A DNA stretch of 64,000 bases, from contig NZ_LMHV01000042.1 of assembly GCF_001429725.1 (NCBI RefSeq), positions 308,434 to 372,433 of the forward strand, in the 5' to 3' direction. The position numbers and the translations under genes are program-made. Source of the DNA: Rhizobium sp. Root708. Its GTDB lineage: Bacteria > Pseudomonadota > Alphaproteobacteria > Rhizobiales > Rhizobiaceae. Positions 1 to 9,167 of the stretch are shown piece after piece. The notes under the pieces are model-generated. The model made no database searches and was not told the origin of the DNA. It saw nothing but the letters and a program-made list of their open reading frames with translations. Position 1 is the stretch's first letter, and the number at the start of each line of letters is the position of its first letter.

Positions 1-1704
1 TTGTTCGACCTTGCAGACGGCGTGCTGTTCGTCGGCGATGTCGATGACCAGATGCGTGAATTGCAGATCCGATATCTGATGTCGCCGGCGGGGCGATGGT
101 TCGATCTCACGCTGCCTTCTATCTCGATGCCGGAAGCTTACGTTTCGCCGTGGTCGAGATTGATCGACATGCCCTACGTCGCGATTGCGACCGTGCTTCG
201 GCCGTTCATGTCTCTCGATCACGCCCTCGGGCTCGCCTTTCATATCTGGCCTCCCGTGATGCTGGCGCTGTTCTGCCTGACGGTCGCTTTCATCGTGCGG
301 CGGTTGATCGGTAGTATCCCGCTGTCGCCGACATCGTGGGTGCTGACATTGATGTTGATGACGGTCCTGATGGCGGTCGCGGTTTTCGAGTTCGTGCCAG
401 GCCGGATCGATCATCACAATGCGCAGCTTGTCTCGATGATGCTGATGATGGCCGGATTTGTTCGCTGGGATCGCGTGGGGGGAGCGTTGGTCGGTGCCGC
501 GGGCGCTCTCTCCATCGTTATCGGACTGGAGTGCCTGCCATTGGTTGTCGTCGCCTATGGCTTGCTGGTCCTCAGCCATGTTGCGGGTGTTCGGGGTTCG
601 CGCATCATGGTGGTCGCTGCTGGCGCCGGCATGAGTGTCGTTGCGGTCTTCGCCGCGCTGGCCTTCATTGGTCCGGTAGGCGCCCTGTCGACGCAATGCG
701 ATGCCTTCTCGGCGCCTTACCTGTTTCTCATCATCGGAATATCGGGATCGCTTGCTTGCGCGGCGTGGGCGCTGCCTGAGTGCGCATCCGCGATCGGGCG
801 GCTTTTGTGGTTGGGTTTGCCGGGATTGGTCGTCCTTGGTCTGGCTGCCTGGCTGTTTCCGCGCTGCCTTAACGGCCCCTACGACATGATCGATCCGGTG
901 TCGCGGGCTCTCTGGTTCTCGCGCATCTGGCAGGAGAAGAGTTTCCTCTACCTGTATGAGAACGGTCAGTATTTTGTCGTGGCGTTGCTGGCGCTTTGCG
1001 TTGCCAGCGCCTTCCTGGCAGTTCCGTTTGTACTTGCTCAAATCAGGTTGGGAAAAATCGGTGTCGCTATCGCGTTCGCCATGGCGCTGACCGCGTTGCT
1101 TCTGACCTTCGCCGTAACGCGCAATATCCGCTTCCCGATCGCCCTCATGCCGCCGTTTTTGCCGCCGGCGATCGCCTATTATATTGGTTCCTCGCGGTCG
1201 AGGAGAGGCCTTGGGATTGCTGCCGGGTGCGCCGTCGTGTCCGCCGTTGCGCTTGAAGGCCTTCGCTTTATCCTGCCCTCGCCGGCGCACTCGTTCGATG
1301 CTGTCGACTACATGACCGCCAGTGACTGCAGCGGCCAGGACTTCGGTGCTCTCGGCGCGGTTCCAGCCGGGCGCATCGCCATCCCGCAGCGCATGGCACT
1401 GCCCGTACTCTTGGCGCGGCCCGAAGGGTTTTCAGTCGGCTCTGTCCCGTTTCACCGTGCATCGCCGGGGATGCGACGCATGTTTGACGCCTTTACCTCG
1501 TTGGATCCTTCGATCCGCCGCGCGGCACTGGCGCCCTTCGACTACGTCGCCGTCTGCCGGTTTCCGCTGCCGGTCGATCCGAAGCAGGCTCCGCTCTATG
1601 CGGCTTTGGCTGGCGGCGACGGTTGGCCGGGGCTGGAGAAGGTGCCCAATCCGAAGCCGAGCGACTTTCAGCTCTTCCGTATTGATCACGCGAAGCTCCA
1701 GTAA
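1..1704 (+). CDS. GT-C-like integral membrane protein, 5' end cut by window edge
   Basis: The frame is open from the first base, so the true start probably lies upstream; the TTG at position 1 is not a supported start. The visible 567 residues begin with an acidic DVDDQMRE stretch (residues about 13-20), resembling the metal-binding first loop of GT-C glycosyltransferases. About ten hydrophobic membrane segments follow, with a VPGRIDHHNAQL motif near residues 130-141 like the DHHN region of STT3/AglB-type enzymes. The C-terminal ~140 residues are soluble and probably periplasmic. I infer a polyprenyl-phosphate-sugar-dependent glycosyltransferase or a related bacterial membrane protein; the substrate cannot be told. 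The next gene begins 133 bases later on the same strand. Confidence 0.7.
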   Translation: MFDLADGVLFVGDVDDQMRELQIRYLMSPAGRWFDLTLPSISMPEAYVSPWSRLIDMPYVAIATVLRPFMSLDHALGLAFHIWPPVMLALFCLTVAFIVRRLIGSIPLSPTSWVLTLMLMTVLMAVAVFEFVPGRIDHHNAQLVSMMLMMAGFVRWDRVGGALVGAAGALSIVIGLECLPLVVVAYGLLVLSHVAGVRGSRIMVVAAGAGMSVVAVFAALAFIGPVGALSTQCDAFSAPYLFLIIGISGSLACAAWALPECASAIGRLLWLGLPGLVVLGLAAWLFPRCLNGPYDMIDPVSRALWFSRIWQEKSFLYLYENGQYFVVALLALCVASAFLAVPFVLAQIRLGKIGVAIAFAMALTALLLTFAVTRNIRFPIALMPPFLPPAIAYYIGSSRSRRGLGIAAGCAVVSAVALEGLRFILPSPAHSFDAVDYMTASDCSGQDFGALGAVPAGRIAIPQRMALPVLLARPEGFSVGSVPFHRASPGMRRMFDAFTSLDPSIRRAALAPFDYVAVCRFPLPVDPKQAPLYAALAGGDGWPGLEKVPNPKPSDFQLFRIDHAKLQ

Positions 1705-1837
1705 GTACGGCTCCATCGCTCAAATTTGACCGTATGGCTGCAAAAGCCTCCGGTTTTTGGCGGCTGCGCGTTGCTCCTTGGTCCCAATTCGCCTACATAG
1801 CGGCAACTTCAAAATTCCCCGCCGGAGCAACTCATCA

Positions 1838-3487
<1,650 letters not shown>

Positions 3488-3517
3488 TTCCTGCGTTTTA
3501 ACGGTAACACCAGAAAG

Positions 3518-3540
3518 CCCCGGTTCGCCGGGGTTTTTTT
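3518..3540 (+). terminator. Rho-independent terminator of ettA
   Basis: A perfect 6-bp GC stem CCCCGG/CCGGGG (3518-3523 with 3528-3533) closes a TTCG tetraloop and is followed by seven T residues (3534-3540). It lies 30 bases after the ettA stop codon. Confidence 0.92.
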
Positions 3541-3618
3541 GTGGGATGCTATGTCGCTAATTGCGCAGGTAATTTCGTGAATGGTCGAATTCCGGCTTGC
3601 CAGCCACATTCAATTCAC

Positions 3619-3634
3619 ATAAAGATATCTTTAT
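3619..3634. promoter_or_regulatory. 16-bp palindromic operator, probably of the ArsR regulator
   Basis: ATAAAGATATCTTTAT is a perfect inverted repeat centred between 3626 and 3627. It sits directly before the regulator-metF pair, so autoregulation and metF control by the adjacent ArsR protein is likely. The arrangement fits the S-adenosylhomocysteine-responsive SahR-type regulators of proteobacteria (family knowledge); binding itself is inferred. Confidence 0.7.
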
Positions 3635-3652
3635 ATGTTGATTGGATCGGAT

Positions 3653-4678
3653 ATGCGTGAGCCCGTCAGACTTGGATTGGATGCGTTGGTGGACGTCCTC
3701 AGGGCGGCCGGTGAGCCTACGCGTCTGCGTCTACTGGCGCTCCTGGCGGCGGGCGATCTGACGGTCTCCGATCTTACCGAAATTCTTGGCCAGTCCCAAC
3801 CGCGCATTTCGCGGCATCTGAAGCTGCTCGGCGAGGCGGATCTAATCGATCGCTATCAGGAAGGCGCATGGGCCTATTTCAGGCTTCGGCAGGACGGCAA
3901 GGCAGCCATCTTCGTTCGGAACCTACTTGCACATGCATCCGAGAACGATCCCGTTGTTCTCAGGGACAATGAGCGTCTGGCCGCCGTCAAGCATCAGCGT
4001 GCCGAGCGTGCGCAGGCCTACTTCAGCCGCAATGCGGCCGAATGGGACGAGCTTCGTCGCCTGCATGCCGCTGACGACGAAGTCGACGCTGCCGTCATCC
4101 GGCTGCTTGGCAGCCAGCCGATCGACTCGCTTCTCGACCTCGGAACCGGGACGGGGCGTATCCTTGAGCTTCTGTCCGGCCTTTATCGCCGGGCCATCGG
4201 CGTCGATGCGAGCCGCGACATGCTGAGCGTGGCGCGCTCCAATCTCGACAAGTCGGGGATTACCAAGGCATCCGTGCGCCACGCCGATATCCTCAATCTG
4301 CCGTTCGAGGCGCAGGATTTCGACGTCGTCACCATCCACCAGGTGTTGCACTTCTTCGACCAGCCCGAGATCGCGATCGGCGAGGCGGCACGCATGCTGC
4401 GGCCGGGCGGACGGCTTGTCATTATCGATCTGGCTCCGCACGGGCTGGAATATCTACGCGACGAGCATGCGCATGTTCGCCTTGGCTTCTCGCATCAGTC
4501 GATGTCCGACTGGCTGCGAAAGACCGGGCTGGACGTCGAGCAGGTCGTCGATCTTCATCCGGGTCATCAAAGCGGGCAGGGCCTCACGGTCACTGTCTGG
4601 CTTGCGCGCGACCCACGGCGTCTCATGGCTTCAGCCGGGAGCGAAGGCGCCGAACCCACATTTGCCGGGAGAGAATGA
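3653..4678 (+). CDS. ArsR-family regulator fused to SAM-dependent methyltransferase domain
   Basis: About 341 residues. Residues ~5-85 form an ArsR winged helix (AAGEPTRLRLLALL; recognition helix QSQPRISRHLKLL). From ~125 a class I methyltransferase domain follows with the SAM-binding motif LDLGTGTGRILELL. Such two-domain proteins beside metF act as methionine-cycle regulators sensing SAM or SAH. An ATG at 3635 is also in frame, but it directly abuts the operator palindrome with no ribosome-binding site; the ATG at 3653 leaves room for one (GGAT at 3644), so it is preferred. The stop lies one base before metF, which is therefore co-transcribed. Whether the methyltransferase domain is catalytic or only a ligand sensor cannot be told. 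Confidence 0.88.
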   Translation: MREPVRLGLDALVDVLRAAGEPTRLRLLALLAAGDLTVSDLTEILGQSQPRISRHLKLLGEADLIDRYQEGAWAYFRLRQDGKAAIFVRNLLAHASENDPVVLRDNERLAAVKHQRAERAQAYFSRNAAEWDELRRLHAADDEVDAAVIRLLGSQPIDSLLDLGTGTGRILELLSGLYRRAIGVDASRDMLSVARSNLDKSGITKASVRHADILNLPFEAQDFDVVTIHQVLHFFDQPEIAIGEAARMLRPGGRLVIIDLAPHGLEYLRDEHAHVRLGFSHQSMSDWLRKTGLDVEQVVDLHPGHQSGQGLTVTVWLARDPRRLMASAGSEGAEPTFAGRE

Positions 4679-4679
4679 C

Positions 4680-5579
4680 ATGGCTTTGAACAGCGACGCG
4701 CGCCGCAAGATCGGCATTTCCTTCGAGTTCTTTCCGCCGAAGTCGGAAGAGATGGAAGGCCAGCTGTGGAACACGGTCAGCGAGCTGCAGGACTGGAACC
4801 CGGATTTCGTGTCCGTGACCTATGGCGCGGGCGGCACCACCAAGGCGCCGACGCTTGCCACGGTCTCGCGGTTCCTCGCGGATACGCCGCTTGCCACGGC
4901 GTCGCATCTGACCTGCGTCGGCGCGACGAAGGAGGAGACGCACGGCGTCATCGAGACTTTCCGAAAGGCCGGCGTCAAGCATTTCGTGGCGCTGCGCGGA
5001 GACGCGCCAGGTGGCGTGGGTGCTCCCTATCAGCCGCATCCCGGCGGCTATGCGAACGCGGCGGCGCTGGTTGCGGGCCTGCGCGAGCTTGGCGATTTCG
5101 AGATTTCCGTGTCTGCCTATCCCGAGAAGCATCCGGAAAGCCGCGACATTGCCGCCGACATCGATATGCTGAAGCAGAAGGCGGACAATGGTGCCGACCG
5201 GGCACTGACGCAGTTCTTCTTCGACAACGACAGCTTCGAGCGCTACCTGGAAAAGGTGCGCGCTGCCGGAATCAATATTCCGGTCGTGCCAGGTATCATG
5301 CCGATCCTGAACCTGACGCAGCTCAAGCGTTTCGCTGGCGCCTGCGGCACCAGCATCCCGGCGTTCCTGGATGAGCGTTTTGCCGGTTACGACGACAAGC
5401 CCGAGGAACGGGCAAAGGTTGCGGCCGAAGTCGCCGCCGAGCAGATCGAAGATCTCGCCCGTCGTGGCCTCGCGGAGTTCCATCTTTACACGATGAACCG
5501 CGCACCGCTTGTTTCGGCCGTGATGACCAACCTCGGCTTCAAGCGCGATGGTGTCAAGAATACCGGCGCCGCTGCATAG
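4680..5579 (+). CDS. metF: Methylenetetrahydrofolate reductase
   Basis: 299-residue cytosolic flavoprotein reducing 5,10-methylene-THF to 5-methyl-THF for methionine synthesis. The N-terminus ISFEFFPPKSEEM carries the catalytic glutamate of the family, followed by FVSVTYGAGGTT, the ALRGDAP FAD-binding loop, and AYPEKHPES. The length is usual for bacterial MetF. The frame is open from 4416, but GGAGAG six bases before the ATG at 4680 fixes the start. Only one base separates it from the ArsR-methyltransferase stop, so the pair is an operon under the palindrome at 3619. Confidence 0.96.
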   Translation: MALNSDARRKIGISFEFFPPKSEEMEGQLWNTVSELQDWNPDFVSVTYGAGGTTKAPTLATVSRFLADTPLATASHLTCVGATKEETHGVIETFRKAGVKHFVALRGDAPGGVGAPYQPHPGGYANAAALVAGLRELGDFEISVSAYPEKHPESRDIAADIDMLKQKADNGADRALTQFFFDNDSFERYLEKVRAAGINIPVVPGIMPILNLTQLKRFAGACGTSIPAFLDERFAGYDDKPEERAKVAAEVAAEQIEDLARRGLAEFHLYTMNRAPLVSAVMTNLGFKRDGVKNTGAAA

Positions 5580-5603
5580 CGGAACCGGGGTTCACCCTCG
5601 AGC

Positions 5604-5897
5604 TCAGTGAACGGTCTGGCGGCGCCTCAGGCGCCGCAACGTCATGAGCAGCTCCAGCTCTATCTCCCAGCAGATCTGGTCGTAGCAGCGGATCATCTCC
5701 GGTGCTTCCGATTTGCGTTGCAGGTGATCGCGATAATCCGTCGCCTCGCCGAAAGCACGCAGCAGATCGACAGTTAGGGGTCCCACGAGACTGTTACGCC
5801 ATTGCGAACGCAAATGCGGCTGTTTAAGCAGCAGGGTAGCCCTGCCAATTTTTACAAAGTCCTTCACAGCCGCAAACTCCCATAGCACGCTGTACAT
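5604..5897 (-). CDS. Small hypothetical protein
   Basis: 97 residues, convergent with metF and ending 24 bases from it. The sequence has a normal protein composition, with an amphipathic central part and a C-terminal acidic/hydrophobic helix (IELELLMTLRRLRRR). No domain is recognised. The ATG at 5897 has only a weak ribosome-binding site (GGAT about 7 bases upstream). No overlapping frame is a better candidate here, so it is listed as a probable gene of unknown function. Confidence 0.5.
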   Translation of the reverse strand: MYSVLWEFAAVKDFVKIGRATLLLKQPHLRSQWRNSLVGPLTVDLLRAFGEATDYRDHLQRKSEAPEMIRCYDQICWEIELELLMTLRRLRRRQTVH

Positions 5898-6238
5898 GTA
5901 CTATCCAACCGAAGCTGGATTGCGTCAATGTGAGTTAGGCTCATATTTTAGTGGTAGCGCAGATACGGTGTGTCGCGGACGGTACCCAAGCAAGTTCGGG
6001 CAAGAAAGAGCCCGGGCGGTACGCCCGGGCTCAAATACGCGTTACGCAACCTGAAATCGGTGGATACAATGCTGTTTCCACAGGAGGTCAAGGATAAACA
6101 GCGACGGGGTTCTGCTTCCCCAATAGCAGGTCTTCAAGGACGCTACCTTGTGTTTTCATTTAAGGCAATGCTAATATTTTGGCTGTGGATAACTACTGCC
6201 TTCCCTTGGTTCTCAGGGGATGTGGACTTTTGGCACAG
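5898..6238. other. Intergenic stretch between hypothetical gene and fhuB
   Basis: 341 bases with no convincing gene. It holds the strong hairpin at 6008-6032 and an A/T-richer stretch around 6150-6200. Nothing else is recognised. Confidence 0.5.
6002..6032 (-). terminator. Terminator downstream of the fhu genes (minus strand)
   Basis: A perfect 10-bp stem GAGCCCGGGC/GCCCGGGCTC (6008-6017 with 6023-6032) has a 5-base loop. Read on the minus strand it is followed by TTTCTT. It lies about 200 bases beyond the fhuB stop and is the first plausible terminator for that transcript. Confidence 0.75.
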
Positions 6239-8239
6239 TTACCGATCCGCCTCGCGTTTGCCGAGCAGCCACAGGAGGTAAGGACCACCAATGAGCGCAG
6301 CGAAAAGCCCGACCGGCACTTGATACGGATAGATCACCGTCCGCGACAGCCAGTCCGCTGCAACCATCAGGCCAGCCCCGATCAGTACCGCCGCAAACAG
6401 ATGGTCGCGACCGCCGCGGAAGCCCAAAAGCCTAGCAAGGTGTGGCGCGATCAAACCCGTCAGGCTGAGAGGCCCGACCAGATAGGATGAGATGGCGGTC
6501 ATCAGCGCGGCCAATGCCGCCAAGCAGACCCGGACCATTGACACCCTCATGCCGATGCTTCTCGCAACGCCGGAGCCGAGCGGCAGGATCGCGAACCAAC
6601 GCTTCACCATCGGCAGCGGTGCGATAAGCAACACGGCGGCGGCCAGTGCGGTCCAGGCATCGAATGCGCCGGCGCGATTGGTGGAGCCCGACAGCCAGGT
6701 GAGCATGGCGTAGCTTCGCATGTCTCCCTGGGCGAGCAGCATGCCGATAACGGCCATGCACAGCGCGCTCACCGCGACACCGGCGAGAAGAAAAGCCTCG
6801 TCTGAAATGCCGGATTTGCGGGTCACTCCAATCGTCACCATGAAGGAGGCGAGGGCGCCTATGGCCATGCCCGCGAGTGTTACCAGCGGCGATGGGAAGC
6901 CGAACAATAGAAGGGTGGCCGCAAGGCCGGCGCCGGCGCCGGAGGAGACGCCGAGGACTTCGGGGCTGGCGAGGGGATTGGCCGTCATCCGCTGCATGAT
7001 GAAGCCTGTTGCGCCGAGCATCGCCCCGGCGCCGACGGCGACTGCGATCCGCGGCAGCCGGAACGGCAGCAGGTCGGAGAGGAGCGAGCCGGTCGCAATG
7101 ATCCAGCCTCCGTCGGAAGGACCGACGCTGATTGCGAGCAGCAGCAGGACCAGCAATATCGCAACAAGGGCTGCGAAGGCGCGGAACCTCTTCAACCTTT
7201 TTCGGGCCGCGTGAGTAGTTGCCGTTGCGGGCGAGGCGCGGCCGTGAACGCGCGGCAACAGCCACAACAGCAAAGGGCCGCCGATCAGAGCGGTCGCGGC
7301 GCCCGTCGGTGCGAGGTCGGAAAAGCCCGGTCCAAGCAGCTGGGTGAGGCAATCCGTGAGGAAAAGCACAGCGGCTCCGGCAAGTGGAGCCGTGGTGATG
7401 ACCTGGCGGCTGCTGCGGGCGCCGCAAAGTCTGGCGATCGACGGCGCTGCGAGCCCGAGGAAGCCGATGATGCCGACCGAGGCGGTGACTGATGTCGAGA
7501 GCCAGACAGCGAGCACAAGGATCGTGAAACGGACCGAATGCAGGGCAAGGCCAAGACTTTTGGCGCCTGCGTCATCCAAGGCGAGAAGATCGAGCGGCCG
7601 CAGGAGCAGAAACGCAGCCATCGTGCCGATGGCTATCTGCGGCGCCAGCGAGGTCACCACGCCCCAATTCTGCTGGTTCAGGGCGCCGGCGCCCCAGATG
7701 TCGATCGACAGCGCATATTCGCCGCGCGCAAGGACGAGGGTGACGCTGGCGGATGCGGCGATCATGCTGACGACCATGCCCGAAATCGCCACGGTCACGG
7801 GATCGAGACCGCGCCGCCAACTGAGAGCGAGCACGAGCATGACGGCCGACAACCCACCTGCGAAAGCCATGGTTTCCCGCGATATGCCGGTCAGAAGCGG
7901 CGAGAAGCTCAGGCCGAGCGTCAATGCCAGCTTGGCACCGGAGGCTATCCCAAGCGTCGAGGCATCGGCGATCGGGTTTCTGAGGACGCGTTGCAGCAGG
8001 GCCCCCGCAAGGCCGAGCGCCGCCCCCGCCAGAAGCGCCACGACCGCTCGCGGCAGGAGGCTTTGCCAAAGAAGGAGGCTGTTCAATTCCGTGGCTTGGA
8101 TCGCGTCGCCGGGAATGTGCGGGCGCAGCGCCAGAAGCGCTGCAAAGGCCGCGATACAGGCGACGCCGAGCGCGATCGCCGGTATTGCCGGATGACGCGG
8201 CGGCAGGACGGGCGTGTCGATGTCAGCCGTTTCGGACAC
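6239..8239 (-). CDS. fhuB: Fe(3+)-siderophore ABC transporter permease, double-length FhuB type
   Basis: 666-residue inner-membrane protein made of two tandem FecCD/BtuC-like halves, matching E. coli FhuB (about 660). Each half has about ten membrane segments. The first contains LQRVLRNPIADASTLGI and the second MQRMTANPLASPEVLGV, the paired loops that contact the ATPase. The frame is open to 8296, but the GTG at 8239 is chosen: GAAGGA lies 7 bases upstream and it overlaps the end of fhuD by 17 bases, as expected for translational coupling. It imports hydroxamate-type ferric siderophores delivered by FhuD. The partner ATPase FhuC is not in this window. Confidence 0.93.
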   Translation of the reverse strand: MSETADIDTPVLPPRHPAIPAIALGVACIAAFAALLALRPHIPGDAIQATELNSLLLWQSLLPRAVVALLAGAALGLAGALLQRVLRNPIADASTLGIASGAKLALTLGLSFSPLLTGISRETMAFAGGLSAVMLVLALSWRRGLDPVTVAISGMVVSMIAASASVTLVLARGEYALSIDIWGAGALNQQNWGVVTSLAPQIAIGTMAAFLLLRPLDLLALDDAGAKSLGLALHSVRFTILVLAVWLSTSVTASVGIIGFLGLAAPSIARLCGARSSRQVITTAPLAGAAVLFLTDCLTQLLGPGFSDLAPTGAATALIGGPLLLWLLPRVHGRASPATATTHAARKRLKRFRAFAALVAILLVLLLLAISVGPSDGGWIIATGSLLSDLLPFRLPRIAVAVGAGAMLGATGFIMQRMTANPLASPEVLGVSSGAGAGLAATLLLFGFPSPLVTLAGMAIGALASFMVTIGVTRKSGISDEAFLLAGVAVSALCMAVIGMLLAQGDMRSYAMLTWLSGSTNRAGAFDAWTALAAAVLLIAPLPMVKRWFAILPLGSGVARSIGMRVSMVRVCLAALAALMTAISSYLVGPLSLTGLIAPHLARLLGFRGGRDHLFAAVLIGAGLMVAADWLSRTVIYPYQVPVGLFAALIGGPYLLWLLGKREADR

Positions 8240-9104
8240 GCGCAAATCCTTCTGCGAGGCGATCGGCGAACCGGCTTGCGGCGGGCAACGCCCCATACGG
8301 ATTGATCGAGCCGATTGTCATGAAACGCCCTTCGCGGACCTGGGGCAGCGCCTTCCAGAACGGGCTGGCGAGGAGAGCGTCAAAGGCGTCCTGGGGATGG
8401 GGTGGGATAAAGACGATCCAGGCGTCGGGCATCGTCACCAGGGTCTCGATGCCGACGGGGGCTGTTGCCGAGTAGCTGGTGGCACCCGCCCAGGCGTTGG
8501 CCAGGCCAAGTCGTGCCAACACCTCTCCAAAGATGCTGTCCGATCCGAACACGCGGTAATGGCGTGCGTCGCCGAGATTGATCGGCAATACCGGCCGGCC
8601 TTCTGCCATGCGGGAGAAGTCGGACTTTTGACGGTCGAGCTTTGCCGTGAGGTCTTCGACGAACCGCCGGGCTGCGGGAAGCTGGAGACGATCGCCGATT
8701 GCGAGGGTTGCGCGTTCGGCCAAAACGTAAGGGCTTTCTCCCGGCATGTAGATCGCGTGATCGATGACCGGTGCGATGCGGCTCATCAGCGGGTCCGCCC
8801 ACGCGTAGAAATTCGAGTTGAAGATCAGATCCGGGCGGGCAAGGCGCAGGGCTTCGAGGTTCGGCGTTCCGCGCAGGCCGAGATCCGCAACGCTGGACGG
8901 CACGGCCGGTGCCACGGCGACCTGCTGGAATTGGCGCAGTTCCGTTGCGGCGACGACGTTGGCGCCGATGGCCAGCAGCGTCTCCAGCAACGCCCAATCC
9001 AGCGTCGCCACCTTTGGCCGCGCCGATTGTGCCATTGCGGTGCCGGCGAAAAGAGCGGCGCTCCCCGCCAACACCGCCCTGCGCGTGAGCCACGAACTGT
9101 TCAA
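8223..9104 (-). CDS. fhuD: Periplasmic ferric-siderophore binding protein FhuD
   Basis: 293 residues with a twin-arginine signal peptide (LTRRAVLAG followed by a hydrophobic stretch ending AMA). The body is a class III periplasmic binding protein (BtuF/FhuD fold) with the RPDLIFNSNFYAW and PDAWIVFIPPHP segments. It captures the ferric hydroxamate in the periplasm and passes it to FhuB. The start is TTG at 9104 with GGAG six bases upstream. The 3' end overlaps fhuB; a terminator hairpin at 9124-9144 separates it from the receptor gene upstream. Confidence 0.9.
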   Translation of the reverse strand: MNSSWLTRRAVLAGSAALFAGTAMAQSARPKVATLDWALLETLLAIGANVVAATELRQFQQVAVAPAVPSSVADLGLRGTPNLEALRLARPDLIFNSNFYAWADPLMSRIAPVIDHAIYMPGESPYVLAERATLAIGDRLQLPAARRFVEDLTAKLDRQKSDFSRMAEGRPVLPINLGDARHYRVFGSDSIFGEVLARLGLANAWAGATSYSATAPVGIETLVTMPDAWIVFIPPHPQDAFDALLASPFWKALPQVREGRFMTIGSINPYGALPAASRFADRLAEGFARVRNG

Positions 9105-9121
9105 ATTGATCTCCAGTCACA

Positions 9122-9144
9122 CGAAAAAGGCTCCGGGGAGCCTT
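9122..9144 (-). terminator. Hairpin terminator or attenuator after the receptor gene
   Basis: An 8-bp stem AAGGCTCC/GGAGCCTT (9127-9134 with 9137-9144) is followed on the minus strand by five T residues. It lies between the TonB receptor stop (9168) and the fhuD start (9104). It could cap receptor mRNA and lower downstream fhuDB expression. Confidence 0.75.
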
Positions 9145-9167
9145 CTTCATTCCCTATAGAGCTGGTG

